The notes: generated by a model not told the origin, from the sequence alone. Positions 43,670-52,953 are shown, numbered from the stretch's first letter. The stretch is DNA of 64,000 nucleotides from a bacterium (GCA_018700055.1 JABISL010000005.1:78707-142706), one strand, 5' to 3'. Numbers and translations are program-made.

Positions 43670-44719
43670 GTGAAAATAGACTACTTAATCATTGGACAAG
43701 GCCTTGCAGGCTCCCTTTTATCTCTCGCCCTAATCGAAAAGGGGTATCAGGTAATGGTTATCGATGACAATCATCAAAGCGCAGCCACCAAGTTCGCCGC
43801 AGGAGTCATAAACCCTATTACGGGCAAGCGATTGGTTCGCACCTGGAACAACGACACACACCATGATCAATCCATATCGCATTACATCGAATTAGAAAAA
43901 CAATTCAAAACCAAGTGTCTTCACAATCACGCACTGGTTCGGTTTCTACGATCTGACATCGAAAAAGACGCCTTTTCAAAAAAACAAACGGATCCCAACT
44001 ACAGCGCCCACCTAAATCAAATCATCCAGCCCAAGCAGTTTACGGATCACTTTACGGATGCCGAGACAGGGTTCGTACTCCCTTCTGTATATCAATTAGA
44101 TACGCCAACCTTTCTCAAATCTGCCAAACAAAAATTAATCGCCAACAATGCCTATCTCAACACCACCTTCCAATACTCAGACATCTTAGAAAAAGACACT
44201 TATATTCAATACGGAGAAATCACAGCCCAATCGATTATTTTTTGCGAAGGATACAAAAGCGTCTCTAACCCTTGGTTTCACCATCTTCCCTTCGAAAACG
44301 CAAAAGGAGAGATCCTCACAGTTAAATGCACCACACTCCCTTCTAATACCATATTTAATAATGGCAAATGGCTCTGTCCAACAAGTAGTCCAGGAACATA
44401 TCGCTATGGAACGACGTCTTATTGGGAATTCCAAAACAATAATCCAGAAGAAGCGGGAACAACCCTACTAAAAGAAAGTCTTTCAAAATGGATAAAACAC
44501 CCGACTCAAATAGATCGAATAGACGCAGGCGTTCGTCCTATTCTTAAAAACCGCCGCCCAATCTATGGGTTTCACCCCAACCATCCCCGTATTGGGCTGA
44601 TAAATGGCCTTGGAGGACAAGGAACTCTCTTAGCACCTCTAGTCATCCAAGCATTTACGAAGGCCCTTGAAACAGACTCAAACATACCACTAACTGAACT
44701 CCCTTCAATAAAAGGCTAA
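43670..44719 (+). CDS. FAD-dependent oxidoreductase, DAO type
   Basis: This 349-residue flavoprotein starts MKIDYLIIGQGLAGSLLSLALIEKGY (dinucleotide fold with GxGxxG variant GQGLAG), then AAGVINPITGKRLVRTW, and ends in the DAO-family GLINGLGGQGTLLAP region. It resembles the FAD domain of MnmC and glycine/D-amino-acid oxidases, but I see no MnmC partner. The substrate is unknown. The GTG start has no Shine-Dalgarno. Confidence 0.85.
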   Translation: MKIDYLIIGQGLAGSLLSLALIEKGYQVMVIDDNHQSAATKFAAGVINPITGKRLVRTWNNDTHHDQSISHYIELEKQFKTKCLHNHALVRFLRSDIEKDAFSKKQTDPNYSAHLNQIIQPKQFTDHFTDAETGFVLPSVYQLDTPTFLKSAKQKLIANNAYLNTTFQYSDILEKDTYIQYGEITAQSIIFCEGYKSVSNPWFHHLPFENAKGEILTVKCTTLPSNTIFNNGKWLCPTSSPGTYRYGTTSYWEFQNNNPEEAGTTLLKESLSKWIKHPTQIDRIDAGVRPILKNRRPIYGFHPNHPRIGLINGLGGQGTLLAPLVIQAFTKALETDSNIPLTELPSIKG

Positions 44720-44767
44720 AGCTGCCTATTGCACTAAGTGCACTACTCCGTTAATATTGGCAACCTT

Positions 44768-46555
44768 ATGAGTCAAGAAAACATACGTAATGTAGCGATC
44801 ATCGCTCACGTCGATCACGGCAAGACAACAATGGTAGATCAACTCTTCCGTCAAAGTGGTATGTGGCGTGACAACCAAGATGTTAGCGAACGCCTAATGG
44901 ATTCATCCGATATCGAAAAAGAACGTGGAATTACCATCACTTCTAAAAACGGATCATGTGTTCATAATGGCACAACATTTAATATTATCGACACACCAGG
45001 TCACGCGGATTTCGGTGGTGAAGTAGAACGTGTACTAAAGATGAGCGATGGCGCCATCTTCTTAGTAGATGCAGCAGAAGGACCAATGCCACAATCTTAC
45101 TTCGTTCTCAAAAAAGCGATTGCACAGAATCTACCCGTTATTGTTGTTGTTAACAAAATAGACAAAGACAGTGCTAGATGCGACTGGGTAGTTGATCAAG
45201 TATTCGACTTACTGGTGGCTTTAGAGGCACCAGATGACACTTTGGACTTCCCTGTCATTTATGCATCTGCTAGAGATGGAATCGCCAAACACAACTTAGA
45301 AGATGACAATACGGATGTCATCCCATTATTTGAAGCCATCGTTAAAAAAATCCCACCACCAAACTATGATGAATCAGCAGCGCCACAAATGTTGGTTAGT
45401 AGCATCAGCTATTCACCATTCATGGGTCGCCTAGCAATTGGAAAGATTACTGGCGGATCATTTAAAGTTAATCAAGATGCCAAGGTTATGCGTGACAAAA
45501 AACCCCTTGAAACGGGCCGCATCACCAAAGTGTTTCACTTTAAAGCAAATGAACAGGTAGAAGTACCAGAAGCTGGTTGTGGTGACATCGTTGCTATTGC
45601 AGGATTACAAGATGTCACTATTGGCGATACTATTACTGACCCAGTAAACCCAGTTTGCATTGATGGTGTCAAAATAGACCCGCCGACAATGTCAGTAACA
45701 TTCTTGCCCAATGACTCTCCTTTTGCGGGAAGAGAAGGCGAATTCGTTACCGGAAACCAAATCAAAGACCGATTGATTAGAGAAACACTTGCGGATGTGG
45801 CACTAACTGTAGAGCCATCTTCAACTACATCAGGTTATATTGTCTCTGGTCGAGGCGAACTTCATTTATCAATCCTTATCGAACGCATGCGTAGAGAAGG
45901 GTATGAGTTTCAAGTATCTCGTCCCCAAGTATTGATGAAGGTTGTCGACGGCAAAAAACTCGAACCTTATGAAGAACTTACAATTGATGTTCCCGAACAA
46001 CATTCTGGAAAAATCATTGAAACACTAGGTGCTCTCAAAGGCGAAATGTTAGAAATGATACAAAATGGTGCCATGACGCGTCTCAAATATAGTATCCCTA
46101 CTCGTGGACTAATGGGCTATCAAACTGAGTTCATGACATATACCAAAGGCGAAGGAACACTTAACTACATGTTCGAGAAATATGGACCTTTTGTAGGGGA
46201 AATCAAAACACGTAAAAACGGCGTTCTAATTTCAAAAGAGACGTGTGAAACAATCGCATTCGCACTTCAGAATCTACAGCAACGAGGTACATTATTCATG
46301 GGCCCTGGGCATAAGATCTATGGCGGCCAAATCATTGGTCAAAGTGCCCGTGACGATGACATGGTAGTAAACCCTGGTAAAGGAAAAAAACTATCCAACA
46401 TGCGTGCTTCTGGAACAGACGAAAACATCGTCCTTTCACCACCAAAAATACTCAGCCTAGAACAGATGTTATCATTCATTTCGGATGACGAATTGGTAGA
46501 AGTTACGCCAAAAAACATTCGCCTTCGAAAGAAAGATCTCAACGTTAAAGTCTAA
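44768..46555 (+). CDS. typA: Ribosome-associated GTPase TypA/BipA
   Basis: This 595-residue translational GTPase starts MSQENIRNVAIIAHVDHGKTT. G2-G5 motifs (RGITI, DTPGHADF, NKID) and the EF-G-like domains III-V with the BipA C-terminal domain are complete. The ATG at 44768 is the canonical start; the longer frame from a GTG adds 10 residues. BipA assists 50S maturation, especially in the cold and under stress, fitting the RNA-related genes upstream. Confidence 0.95.
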   Translation: MSQENIRNVAIIAHVDHGKTTMVDQLFRQSGMWRDNQDVSERLMDSSDIEKERGITITSKNGSCVHNGTTFNIIDTPGHADFGGEVERVLKMSDGAIFLVDAAEGPMPQSYFVLKKAIAQNLPVIVVVNKIDKDSARCDWVVDQVFDLLVALEAPDDTLDFPVIYASARDGIAKHNLEDDNTDVIPLFEAIVKKIPPPNYDESAAPQMLVSSISYSPFMGRLAIGKITGGSFKVNQDAKVMRDKKPLETGRITKVFHFKANEQVEVPEAGCGDIVAIAGLQDVTIGDTITDPVNPVCIDGVKIDPPTMSVTFLPNDSPFAGREGEFVTGNQIKDRLIRETLADVALTVEPSSTTSGYIVSGRGELHLSILIERMRREGYEFQVSRPQVLMKVVDGKKLEPYEELTIDVPEQHSGKIIETLGALKGEMLEMIQNGAMTRLKYSIPTRGLMGYQTEFMTYTKGEGTLNYMFEKYGPFVGEIKTRKNGVLISKETCETIAFALQNLQQRGTLFMGPGHKIYGGQIIGQSARDDDMVVNPGKGKKLSNMRASGTDENIVLSPPKILSLEQMLSFISDDELVEVTPKNIRLRKKDLNVKV

Positions 46556-46556
46556 T

Positions 46557-47258
46557 ATGATCGTTGGCGTGCTACATGCCCCTGGTGGATGGTTAGTCGC
46601 GAAAGCCAATTGGACCAATCTAAAAATCACTCAACTCAGTCTCGATCTATGGGGTCATGTTGATGGTGTGATTCAGAATGCTATTCCTGATGAAACGGTA
46701 ATCGTCGCTCATCCCCTTAGTCTCCCTGATGACAAAGATCAATCCCCTCGCCCATGTGACAAATGGGCCAAACGTCAACTTCTTACTCGCTCCAATAGCA
46801 TCATAAAGGCCCCCCTTCGCAACTGGTTACGCGCCACAGACTATGATCAAGTCAAAAGCAAAGGCGTTAACAAAGAATTGTATGGACTATTCCCTTTCTA
46901 CAAACAACTCGATGATCTATCCCAAGAAGCCAAAACAAATTGGCATGAAAGTCATCCCGAGCTTATTTTTAATCAGTTAGACCCCCAAGCTATTCTGAAG
47001 GGCAAAAAAAAACCAGCAGGGATTGCTCAACGATTAGATCTATTATCACAATCTGGGTATTTTTACCCTGAAGAATTGGAACCCTTCTTGGAAAAAGCCG
47101 AAGAACACTATGGCAAAATGCTCGCCGGTCCGGAATCAATCTTAGAATGCCTCTCCCTATTAATACCTGCCGCCCACATCCGAAACAATACCGCCAAATA
47201 CCATCCAAAATCAGCCCCTTCAGACAGTCAGAACCGTCCGTTTCAAATGGTGTTATAA
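46557..47258 (+). CDS. DUF429 protein with altered N-terminal acidic residues
   Basis: This 233-residue protein matches DUF429, an RNase H-like fold family of unknown function. Recognisable parts are CDKWAKRQLL, the KSKGVNKELYGLFPFYKQLDD segment and ESHPELIFNQL. The N-terminal GVDG and ID(I)P motifs of the family read GVLHAPGGW and VAHPLSL here, so the two acidic residues expected near the metal site are missing. It starts 1 nt after typA and precedes fbp. Confidence 0.8.
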   Translation: MIVGVLHAPGGWLVAKANWTNLKITQLSLDLWGHVDGVIQNAIPDETVIVAHPLSLPDDKDQSPRPCDKWAKRQLLTRSNSIIKAPLRNWLRATDYDQVKSKGVNKELYGLFPFYKQLDDLSQEAKTNWHESHPELIFNQLDPQAILKGKKKPAGIAQRLDLLSQSGYFYPEELEPFLEKAEEHYGKMLAGPESILECLSLLIPAAHIRNNTAKYHPKSAPSDSQNRPFQMVL

Positions 47259-47259
47259 T
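47254..47259 (+). promoter_or_regulatory. -10 element 9 nt before the fbp ATG
   Basis: TATAAT lies at the very end of the DUF429 gene, 9 nt before ATG. Gives fbp a private start with an almost absent leader. Confidence 0.5.
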
Positions 47260-47268
47260 AGGGCCATC

Positions 47269-48255
47269 ATGGAACGCATCACTATCGAAAAACATTTTCT
47301 AAACCAACAGGGAAACAATGAACTCCCCTCTGACCTTATTAATATTCTTTATGATATTAATCTCGCTGGAAAGATGATCCGAAAACAGGTCGTTATTAAC
47401 GGTCTAACAGATCAAACGGGCGACGCCAACGTAACAAATGCTTCCGGTGAATCCGTTCAAAAGCTAGATATCTATGCTAACGACAGCATCAAGTCCATAC
47501 TCACTGCCCACGGCCGAGTAGCTATTATGGCATCTGAAGAAGAAGAAGATATCATCCCTTGTGACCCTAGTGCAGAGTATGTCATTTTATTTGATCCGCT
47601 AGACGGCTCATCCAATATTGACGTTAATGTCAGCGTAGGAACTATTTTCTCCATTTACAAAGTAAACAAAGATGGTAAAACACCCACCGAAAAAACACTT
47701 CGAAAAGGAAGCGAGCAAGTCGCTGCGGGATACATTATTTACGGATCTTCCGTAGTAATGGTCTATACGGCAGGCGACGGTGTATTTGGATTCACATATG
47801 ATCCTTCCCTTGGCGAATTCTTTCTATCACATGACCGAATCACCATTCCTAATAAAGCCAGTTATTTTTCAGTCAACGAAGGACTGACCCCTCATATGCA
47901 CCCGGGAACAAAATCCGTTCTTGAGGAGCTTAAATCTGATGACCCTGAAAATGGGTATCCTCTAAGTGCACGATATGTAGGGTCCCTCGTCGCAGATTTT
48001 CATCGAAACCTAATCAAAGGTGGGATCTACCTTTATCCTGGCACAAGCAAGTCGCCTAACGGCAAACTCCGACTTATGTATGAAGCCAATCCCTTGGCCT
48101 TCATCTGTGAACAAGCCGGTGGAAAAGCCAGTACTGGATCTCAGCGTATCCTGGATATTGAACCCACAGACGTCCATCAACGGATACCATTAATCATTGG
48201 AAATGCTGAGTTAGTTGACCTCGTCGAATCCTTCGAAAAAACAGCTGTCCTTTAA
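47269..48255 (+). CDS. fbp: Class I fructose-1,6-bisphosphatase
   Basis: This 328-residue enzyme has the class I motifs EEEEDI, FDPLDGSSNIDVN and GTIFSIYK at the metal site, then LRLMYEANPLAFICEQAGG near the substrate site. It hydrolyses fructose-1,6-bisphosphate in gluconeogenesis. Its last 45 bases overlap the convergent DUF167 gene. Confidence 0.95.
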   Translation: MERITIEKHFLNQQGNNELPSDLINILYDINLAGKMIRKQVVINGLTDQTGDANVTNASGESVQKLDIYANDSIKSILTAHGRVAIMASEEEEDIIPCDPSAEYVILFDPLDGSSNIDVNVSVGTIFSIYKVNKDGKTPTEKTLRKGSEQVAAGYIIYGSSVVMVYTAGDGVFGFTYDPSLGEFFLSHDRITIPNKASYFSVNEGLTPHMHPGTKSVLEELKSDDPENGYPLSARYVGSLVADFHRNLIKGGIYLYPGTSKSPNGKLRLMYEANPLAFICEQAGGKASTGSQRILDIEPTDVHQRIPLIIGNAELVDLVESFEKTAVL

Positions 48256-48477
48256 CCCATTCACCTGAATAGTCTTATGCCGTGAGGTCTCCCCTCGAAC
48301 GATGGTTACAGCCGATTTGGACACGCCAATTTCTTTTGCTAAGAACTCGATCAAGTATTTATTTGCTTTCCCATCCGTAGCAGGGGCCGTTAATTTAACT
48401 TTAAGAACCCCCTCTTCAATCCAACCTACAATTTGATTACGTGAGGCATTGGGAATCACTCGAATAGTAAATCTCAT
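48211..48477 (-). CDS. DUF167 (YggU) protein
   Basis: This 88-residue protein covers the whole family (FTIRVIPNASRNQIVG, LKVKLTAPATDGKANKYLIEFLAKE, VTIVRGETSRHKTIQV). Function unknown, structurally an alpha/beta fold. The 3' end overlaps the coding end of fbp by 45 nt on the opposite strand, so the last 14 residues are coded antisense to fbp. Confidence 0.88.
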   Translation of the reverse strand: MRFTIRVIPNASRNQIVGWIEEGVLKVKLTAPATDGKANKYLIEFLAKEIGVSKSAVTIVRGETSRHKTIQVNGLKDSCFFEGFDEVN

Positions 48478-48500
48478 AATCTACTACTGTCTAAAAACAC

Positions 48501-49313
48501 TTAATCCAGTTTCCCCAACAAGCCATCGATCTCCTCAATAAAATCGGGATCATGACTCTTCTTCTTAGCCGCTTCAAACGATCCCCTAGCCCGAGACGTA
48601 TCACCCGATTGCATACAAGCAATCCCAACGTTGTATTCCAAGAACGGATCTTCTGGGTCGTAGGTCCTAAGAATCGTCAGCTGCGTTAACGCCTCTTTGT
48701 ACTGCCCTTCTGACATATAGATCTCAGTGAGGCATTTTCGAGCGTCTAGATGGGTTGAGTTAGCTAACACTAACCCTTCTAATAAAGGTTTTGCATCGTC
48801 ATACTTATCCTGACTCATAAAGTGACTCGCCAATCGAAATAACTTCTCAGGGTCCTGAACAACCGCATCCATCGTCGCCCCATCTGCATCCTCCGGAAAC
48901 TTGTGCGCCAAAAACTCCTGCGCATCACCCCAATCCGGGTGAAGCTCTAGTAAGCGATCCAAATACCGCTTAGACATATCTCGCTTATCTTTGGCATAAA
49001 AATATTGCACCAAAGTAAACAAGGCTTTTGCATTCTTCGGATCCCGTTTCAACACATCTTCACAAGCCATCTTAACTTCATTTGTAGGAATAACAGTATA
49101 AGACCCGGCTTTATTATTGAGAGACATTTTATCCGCATAACTCAGCGTTTCATCATACTTATTCAGGGTATCAGTATTGGATACCTCACTCGTCTCAGTC
49201 CCCATATCACTCGTTGGGGTCTTACATTTTATGCAATAGTATTCCCCTTGCCACGACACAGTTCGTTCTTCTGTCTCGGCTTTCTTGCATGTCTCACAGT
49301 ATCTAAGTCCCAT
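48501..49313 (-). CDS. Zinc-ribbon and tetratricopeptide-repeat protein
   Basis: This 270-residue protein starts with a CxxC...CxxC ribbon (CETC near residue 6, CIKC near 27), then a short linker and five or so TPR-like helical pairs (ALFTLVQYFYAKDKRDMSKRYL, NVGIACMQSGDTSRARGSFEAA). It probably binds partner proteins. TAAACT lies 6 nt before the ATG. No family beyond TPR is recognised. Confidence 0.8.
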   Translation of the reverse strand: MGLRYCETCKKAETEERTVSWQGEYYCIKCKTPTSDMGTETSEVSNTDTLNKYDETLSYADKMSLNNKAGSYTVIPTNEVKMACEDVLKRDPKNAKALFTLVQYFYAKDKRDMSKRYLDRLLELHPDWGDAQEFLAHKFPEDADGATMDAVVQDPEKLFRLASHFMSQDKYDDAKPLLEGLVLANSTHLDARKCLTEIYMSEGQYKEALTQLTILRTYDPEDPFLEYNVGIACMQSGDTSRARGSFEAAKKKSHDPDFIEEIDGLLGKLD

Positions 49314-49382
49314 GCACCAAGTTTAGCATGGTAAAAGCGAGGAAACAGTCACACTACTATAGCCTCTCCTTCGTGCTCATGT

Positions 49383-49388
49383 TACGAT
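49383..49388 (+). promoter_or_regulatory. -10 element 6 nt before the CDGSH gene
   Basis: TACGAT, then CTCAGC, then ATG. Confidence 0.4.
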
Positions 49389-49394
49389 CTCAGC

Positions 49395-49655
49395 ATGACT
49401 AACACACCCGAACCAAACAAGGCCCCTGAGCCCATTATCGTTGCCAAAAAATGCTGCACCGAAAAACTATACCCAGGAAAATATCATTACTGCACCTGTG
49501 GACACTCCAAGGACCAGCCATTTTGTGATGGCACCCATCCCGAAGGATTTGAACCCAAACGATTCAAAATAGATGAACCTAAACAAGTTTATCTCTGCCT
49601 CTGTAAGCATACCAAAAACGCCCCTTATTGCGATGGCACTCATAGCCATATTTAA
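49395..49655 (+). CDS. CDGSH iron-sulfur protein with two domains
   Basis: This 86-residue protein has two CDGSH-type 2Fe-2S sites: CTCGHSKDQPFCDGTH and CLCKHTKNAPYCDGTH. Each gives three Cys and one His ligand. It probably works in electron transfer or cluster handling. No predicted membrane anchor. It is closely followed by uppP (14-nt gap). Confidence 0.93.
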   Translation: MTNTPEPNKAPEPIIVAKKCCTEKLYPGKYHYCTCGHSKDQPFCDGTHPEGFEPKRFKIDEPKQVYLCLCKHTKNAPYCDGTHSHI

Positions 49656-49657
49656 GC

Positions 49658-49663
49658 TACAAT
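49658..49663 (+). promoter_or_regulatory. -10 element 6 nt before the uppP ATG
   Basis: TACAAT, then ACTCCT, then ATG. uppP would be leaderless from this site. Confidence 0.5.
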
Positions 49664-49669
49664 ACTCCT

Positions 49670-50455
49670 ATGACTAACCCAATCAAAGCGGTTCTCTTAG
49701 GCATATTAGAAGGCCTAACTGAGTTCATTCCAGTCTCTTCTACAGGACATCTCATCATTGCCGGTGAGTGGTTAGAGTTGCTCCATGCCAATCAAGAAAC
49801 ATTTGATATCGCGATTCAACTGGGAGCAATCTTGGCTGTAGTTATTTTGTATTGGGACTTCTTTCGGCCATTCCTCACCCCTAAACATTGGGTAAGTAAA
49901 GAATCCAAGCTAGTCCTAATCGCCATCGTTCCTGCACTTGGACTTGGGTTCTTGGCACATAGCACGATCAAGGCTCTCTTATTCAACCCGGTAACAGTTG
50001 CCGCAGCCCTCATCGTCGGTGGCCTGTGGATGCTTTGGATTGATCGCAGATACACACCCGAAAATCGTACCTCCGACATCCAATCCATGACATACAAACA
50101 AGCTCTATTGATAGGACTCTTCCAATGCTTAGCGCTTTGGCCCGGGTTCAGTCGATCCGGCGCATGTATGATCGGTGGTATCATCGGTAAACTGGACTAC
50201 CAAAACGCCGCTCGGTTTTCGTTTATCATCGCAGTCCCAGTAATGGTCGCTGCCGTTGGCTATGACCTTCTCAAATCATGGGACACGCTTACTAGTAATG
50301 ACCTTACCTTAATCGCCATAGGGTTCGTAACTGCGTTTATCGTAGCCATATTTGCGATCAAAACGTTCATCAAGTTACTAGCAAGCCTTCGATTTACCCC
50401 GTTCGCGATTTACCGCATCTTACTCGGGGCCCTCACCTTACTTTTGTTCCTATAA
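49670..50455 (+). CDS. uppP: Undecaprenyl-diphosphate phosphatase UppP/BacA
   Basis: This 261-residue membrane protein has the BacA signatures GILEGLTEFIPVSSTGHLII at the start and ALWPGFSRSGACMIGG in the middle. It recycles the lipid carrier for peptidoglycan and polysaccharide synthesis. A GC-rich repeat start follows the stop. Confidence 0.96.
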   Translation: MTNPIKAVLLGILEGLTEFIPVSSTGHLIIAGEWLELLHANQETFDIAIQLGAILAVVILYWDFFRPFLTPKHWVSKESKLVLIAIVPALGLGFLAHSTIKALLFNPVTVAAALIVGGLWMLWIDRRYTPENRTSDIQSMTYKQALLIGLFQCLALWPGFSRSGACMIGGIIGKLDYQNAARFSFIIAVPVMVAAVGYDLLKSWDTLTSNDLTLIAIGFVTAFIVAIFAIKTFIKLLASLRFTPFAIYRILLGALTLLLFL

Positions 50456-50466
50456 AGCGCCTGCGG
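50456..50466 (+). repeat. Post-stop GC-rich motif, copy D (core only)
   Basis: AGCGCCTGCGG right after the uppP stop, the same 5' core as copies A-C, but the following hairpins are absent; instead GGTATAATACC (palindromic, contains the metX -10) follows. Confidence 0.4.
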
Positions 50467-50469
50467 CGG

Positions 50470-50475
50470 TATAAT
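50470..50475 (+). promoter_or_regulatory. -10 element 7 nt before the metX ATG
   Basis: TATAAT in a short palindrome (GGTATAATACC), 7 nt from ATG. No Shine-Dalgarno. Confidence 0.5.
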
Positions 50476-50482
50476 ACCGGTC

Positions 50483-51559
50483 ATGACAGAGAAAACACAG
50501 TTTTTTACCGGGTTTGAAGGAGAACAAAAGCTCCAACTCGAAAGTGGTCAGCTATTGGGACCTATTACTCAAGCGTACGACACTTGGGGAACACTCAATG
50601 CCCAAAAGGACAATGCCATCCTAGTCTGTCACGCATTATCTGGAGACTCCGATGCCGCTGGATGGTGGCCTACCGTAATTGGCCCAGGAAAGGCTATCGA
50701 TACCGAAAAGTACTACATAGTCTGCCCCAACGCGCTCGGTGGTTGTAAGGGAAGTACAGGCCCCTCCTCAATCAATCCAGAAACCAACCAACCCTATGGA
50801 ACAGACTTCCCTGTTATCACTGTTGCAGATATGGTCCATGCTCAACGCGCATTGATGGATGAACTAGAAATCCCTAAATGGAAAATGGTCACAGGTGGCT
50901 CCATGGGTGGCATGCAAGCCCTTGAATGGGTCGCTTTATACCCAGATCTCGTCCAATCTTGTGCCCCCGTCGCAGCTACAGGTCAGGTCTCGCCTCAATC
51001 CATCGCCTTTGATGCCATTGGTCGCACCGCCATCGTAACAGACCCCGCTTTTAATAACGGTCATTATTACGGTAGCGAAGGGCCTCATAAAGGGTTGGCA
51101 ACGGCTCGAATGATTGGCCATGTCACCTACCTTAGTGAACAATCCATCGACGACAAGTTTGGCCGTAAACTCCAAGAAAAAACAGAGTATGGCTACCATT
51201 TTGATACTGACTTTCAAATCGAGAGTTATCTTAAATATCAAGGCGATAAATTCGTCGATCGGTTTGATGCCAACTCTTATCTATATCTCACCAAAGCCAT
51301 TAGCTACTTTGACCTTCCCAAAAAATACGGCACCATGGATACCGCCTTTGAATCCAGTAAAGCCCGCTTTCTAGTCATCGCCATCACTACTGACTGGCTA
51401 TATACACCGGAACAAAGTAAAGCGGTAGTCAAAAGCCTCATGCACCTCAACAAAGATGTTACTTATGTTGAAATTGACTCCCATTATGGACACGACTCTT
51501 TTCTAATCGAAAACGAAGATTTATCGGATTCTATCCGGTTATTCCTGGAGAATGTATGA
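50483..51559 (+). CDS. metX: Homoserine O-acetyltransferase MetX
   Basis: This 358-residue alpha/beta-hydrolase-fold enzyme has the nucleophile elbow GGSMGGMQALEW (Ser) and the His at the C-terminus (SHYGHDSFL), with GGCKGSTGPSSINP. It makes O-acetyl- (or O-succinyl-) homoserine for methionine synthesis. It overlaps metW by 4 nt, a classic pair. Confidence 0.93.
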   Translation: MTEKTQFFTGFEGEQKLQLESGQLLGPITQAYDTWGTLNAQKDNAILVCHALSGDSDAAGWWPTVIGPGKAIDTEKYYIVCPNALGGCKGSTGPSSINPETNQPYGTDFPVITVADMVHAQRALMDELEIPKWKMVTGGSMGGMQALEWVALYPDLVQSCAPVAATGQVSPQSIAFDAIGRTAIVTDPAFNNGHYYGSEGPHKGLATARMIGHVTYLSEQSIDDKFGRKLQEKTEYGYHFDTDFQIESYLKYQGDKFVDRFDANSYLYLTKAISYFDLPKKYGTMDTAFESSKARFLVIAITTDWLYTPEQSKAVVKSLMHLNKDVTYVEIDSHYGHDSFLIENEDLSDSIRLFLENV

Positions 51560-52161
51560 GCCAGCACATCCGCCCTTTCTTAAAACGTATTAGTGAGCTT
51601 ACCCCTGACAACAGTCGCGTATTAGACCTGGGTTGTGGCAAAGGCGAACTCTTAAAGACACTCCGAGACAGACGTAGCATCAACGGATATGGCGTTGATA
51701 TTGATGTAAAAAATGTTAAAGAATGTATCCGAAATGGAATTTCCGTCTATCAAGGAAATATCGTAGAAGCCCTCACCGAATTCCAAGATCAAGTATTCGA
51801 CACCGTCATCCTTAGCCACACACTTCAAGAAATCTATGAGCCAAAAAAAGTACTCAATGAAATGCTTCGTGTCGGAAAAAAGGCCATCGTAACGTTCCCC
51901 AACTTTGGCCATTGGCGGATTCGATTAAATCTCGTCCTATCTGGCCACTCACCTCGAACCAAAACCCTCCCATATGAATGGCACAACACACCTAACATAC
52001 GAGTCATTACCATCAAAGACTTCCGCAGGCTATGTAAGGAAAGTGGTATTTTTATTGAAATAGAAGAACCCTATTTCAGAAGTAAATGGATCCGTACCAT
52101 TCTTCCAAAATGGACTTATAATCTATTTTCTACAAAAGGACTATTCGTACTTAAAAAATAA
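51556..52161 (+). CDS. metW: Methionine biosynthesis protein MetW
   Basis: This 201-residue protein has a class I methyltransferase-like fold with VLDLGCGKGELLKTL, then NIVEALTEF and TFPNFGHWRIRLNL of MetW. It works with MetX. The ATGA overlap shows coupling. The last residues form a short Lys-rich end. Confidence 0.93.
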   Translation: MSQHIRPFLKRISELTPDNSRVLDLGCGKGELLKTLRDRRSINGYGVDIDVKNVKECIRNGISVYQGNIVEALTEFQDQVFDTVILSHTLQEIYEPKKVLNEMLRVGKKAIVTFPNFGHWRIRLNLVLSGHSPRTKTLPYEWHNTPNIRVITIKDFRRLCKESGIFIEIEEPYFRSKWIRTILPKWTYNLFSTKGLFVLKK

Positions 52162-52175
52162 GTCCTTCTACAAGT

Positions 52176-52946
52176 CTACTTAGCGTCCCACTCTGCCTTC
52201 ATAGATTCAATTGAGTTACGAACTTGGTCACTTAACATATCACAAGCCTGACGCTTGGCGAGTTTATCTTCGAATACCCTACCCGCCAATACAATGGGGT
52301 CCCCAAATACAATATCAATACGGCCAGGTTTAATGATTAATTGATTCTTAGGAAGGATCTTCCCGGAGTTACGGATATAAACGGGAATCACAGTCGATTT
52401 CGTCTCTATCGCCAACTTAAAACTTCCTCGTTTAAACGGGCCCATCTTACCAGTTATGGATCTAGTTCCTTCCGGAAAAACAACCATACATTTATTTTTT
52501 TCTACGATAGCCTTCTCAACTTTTTTCATTGTGGCATAAGCACTTTTGGCATCTTCTCGTTTAAGTAAAAAGTCCCCACCTAGTATCGAATCTAAGCCTA
52601 ATATCGGAAAGAATATCACCTGAAACTTAGCAATAAAGTTAGTCGGGCGACCTGGCGTACTTACCAAGGAAGCCACATCCAACATACTTTCGTGATTAGG
52701 AGCTAGAATCAGAGGTCCTGACTTAGGAATCACTTCGGCGTTATGAAACCGAACACGTAGCCCATGAAACAAAAAAATAAATCGAATAAAATACCCTGCT
52801 AACAATCGATGAACAAACGGCCCCTTCTTCCCAAAAAAGAGCATTATTGATGTCGCAAGAACAAAGTGGGTAAACACCCCAACAAAACTAATAAACAGAG
52901 AGTAAACAAAATAGGGACTCAACAACAGGATTTTTAAATATTTCAT
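52176..52946 (-). CDS. plsC: 1-acyl-sn-glycerol-3-phosphate acyltransferase (PlsC family)
   Basis: This 256-residue protein has two N-terminal membrane segments and the acyltransferase motifs NHESMLD (His-x4-Asp), then FPEGTRS and PVYIR. It makes phosphatidic acid. The ATG at 52946 is chosen: TATAAT lies 7 nt upstream, and the longer frame is an antisense artefact. It is divergent from the pseudouridine synthase with 42 nt between the starts. Confidence 0.9.
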   Translation of the reverse strand: MKYLKILLLSPYFVYSLFISFVGVFTHFVLATSIMLFFGKKGPFVHRLLAGYFIRFIFLFHGLRVRFHNAEVIPKSGPLILAPNHESMLDVASLVSTPGRPTNFIAKFQVIFFPILGLDSILGGDFLLKREDAKSAYATMKKVEKAIVEKNKCMVVFPEGTRSITGKMGPFKRGSFKLAIETKSTVIPVYIRNSGKILPKNQLIIKPGRIDIVFGDPIVLAGRVFEDKLAKRQACDMLSDQVRNSIESMKAEWDAK

Positions 52947-52953
52947 GACTGTT

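Noticed and set aside
47269..48255. Fbp as inositol monophosphatase
   Set aside because: The motif order FDPLDGSSNIDVN and the length fit class I fructose-bisphosphatase.
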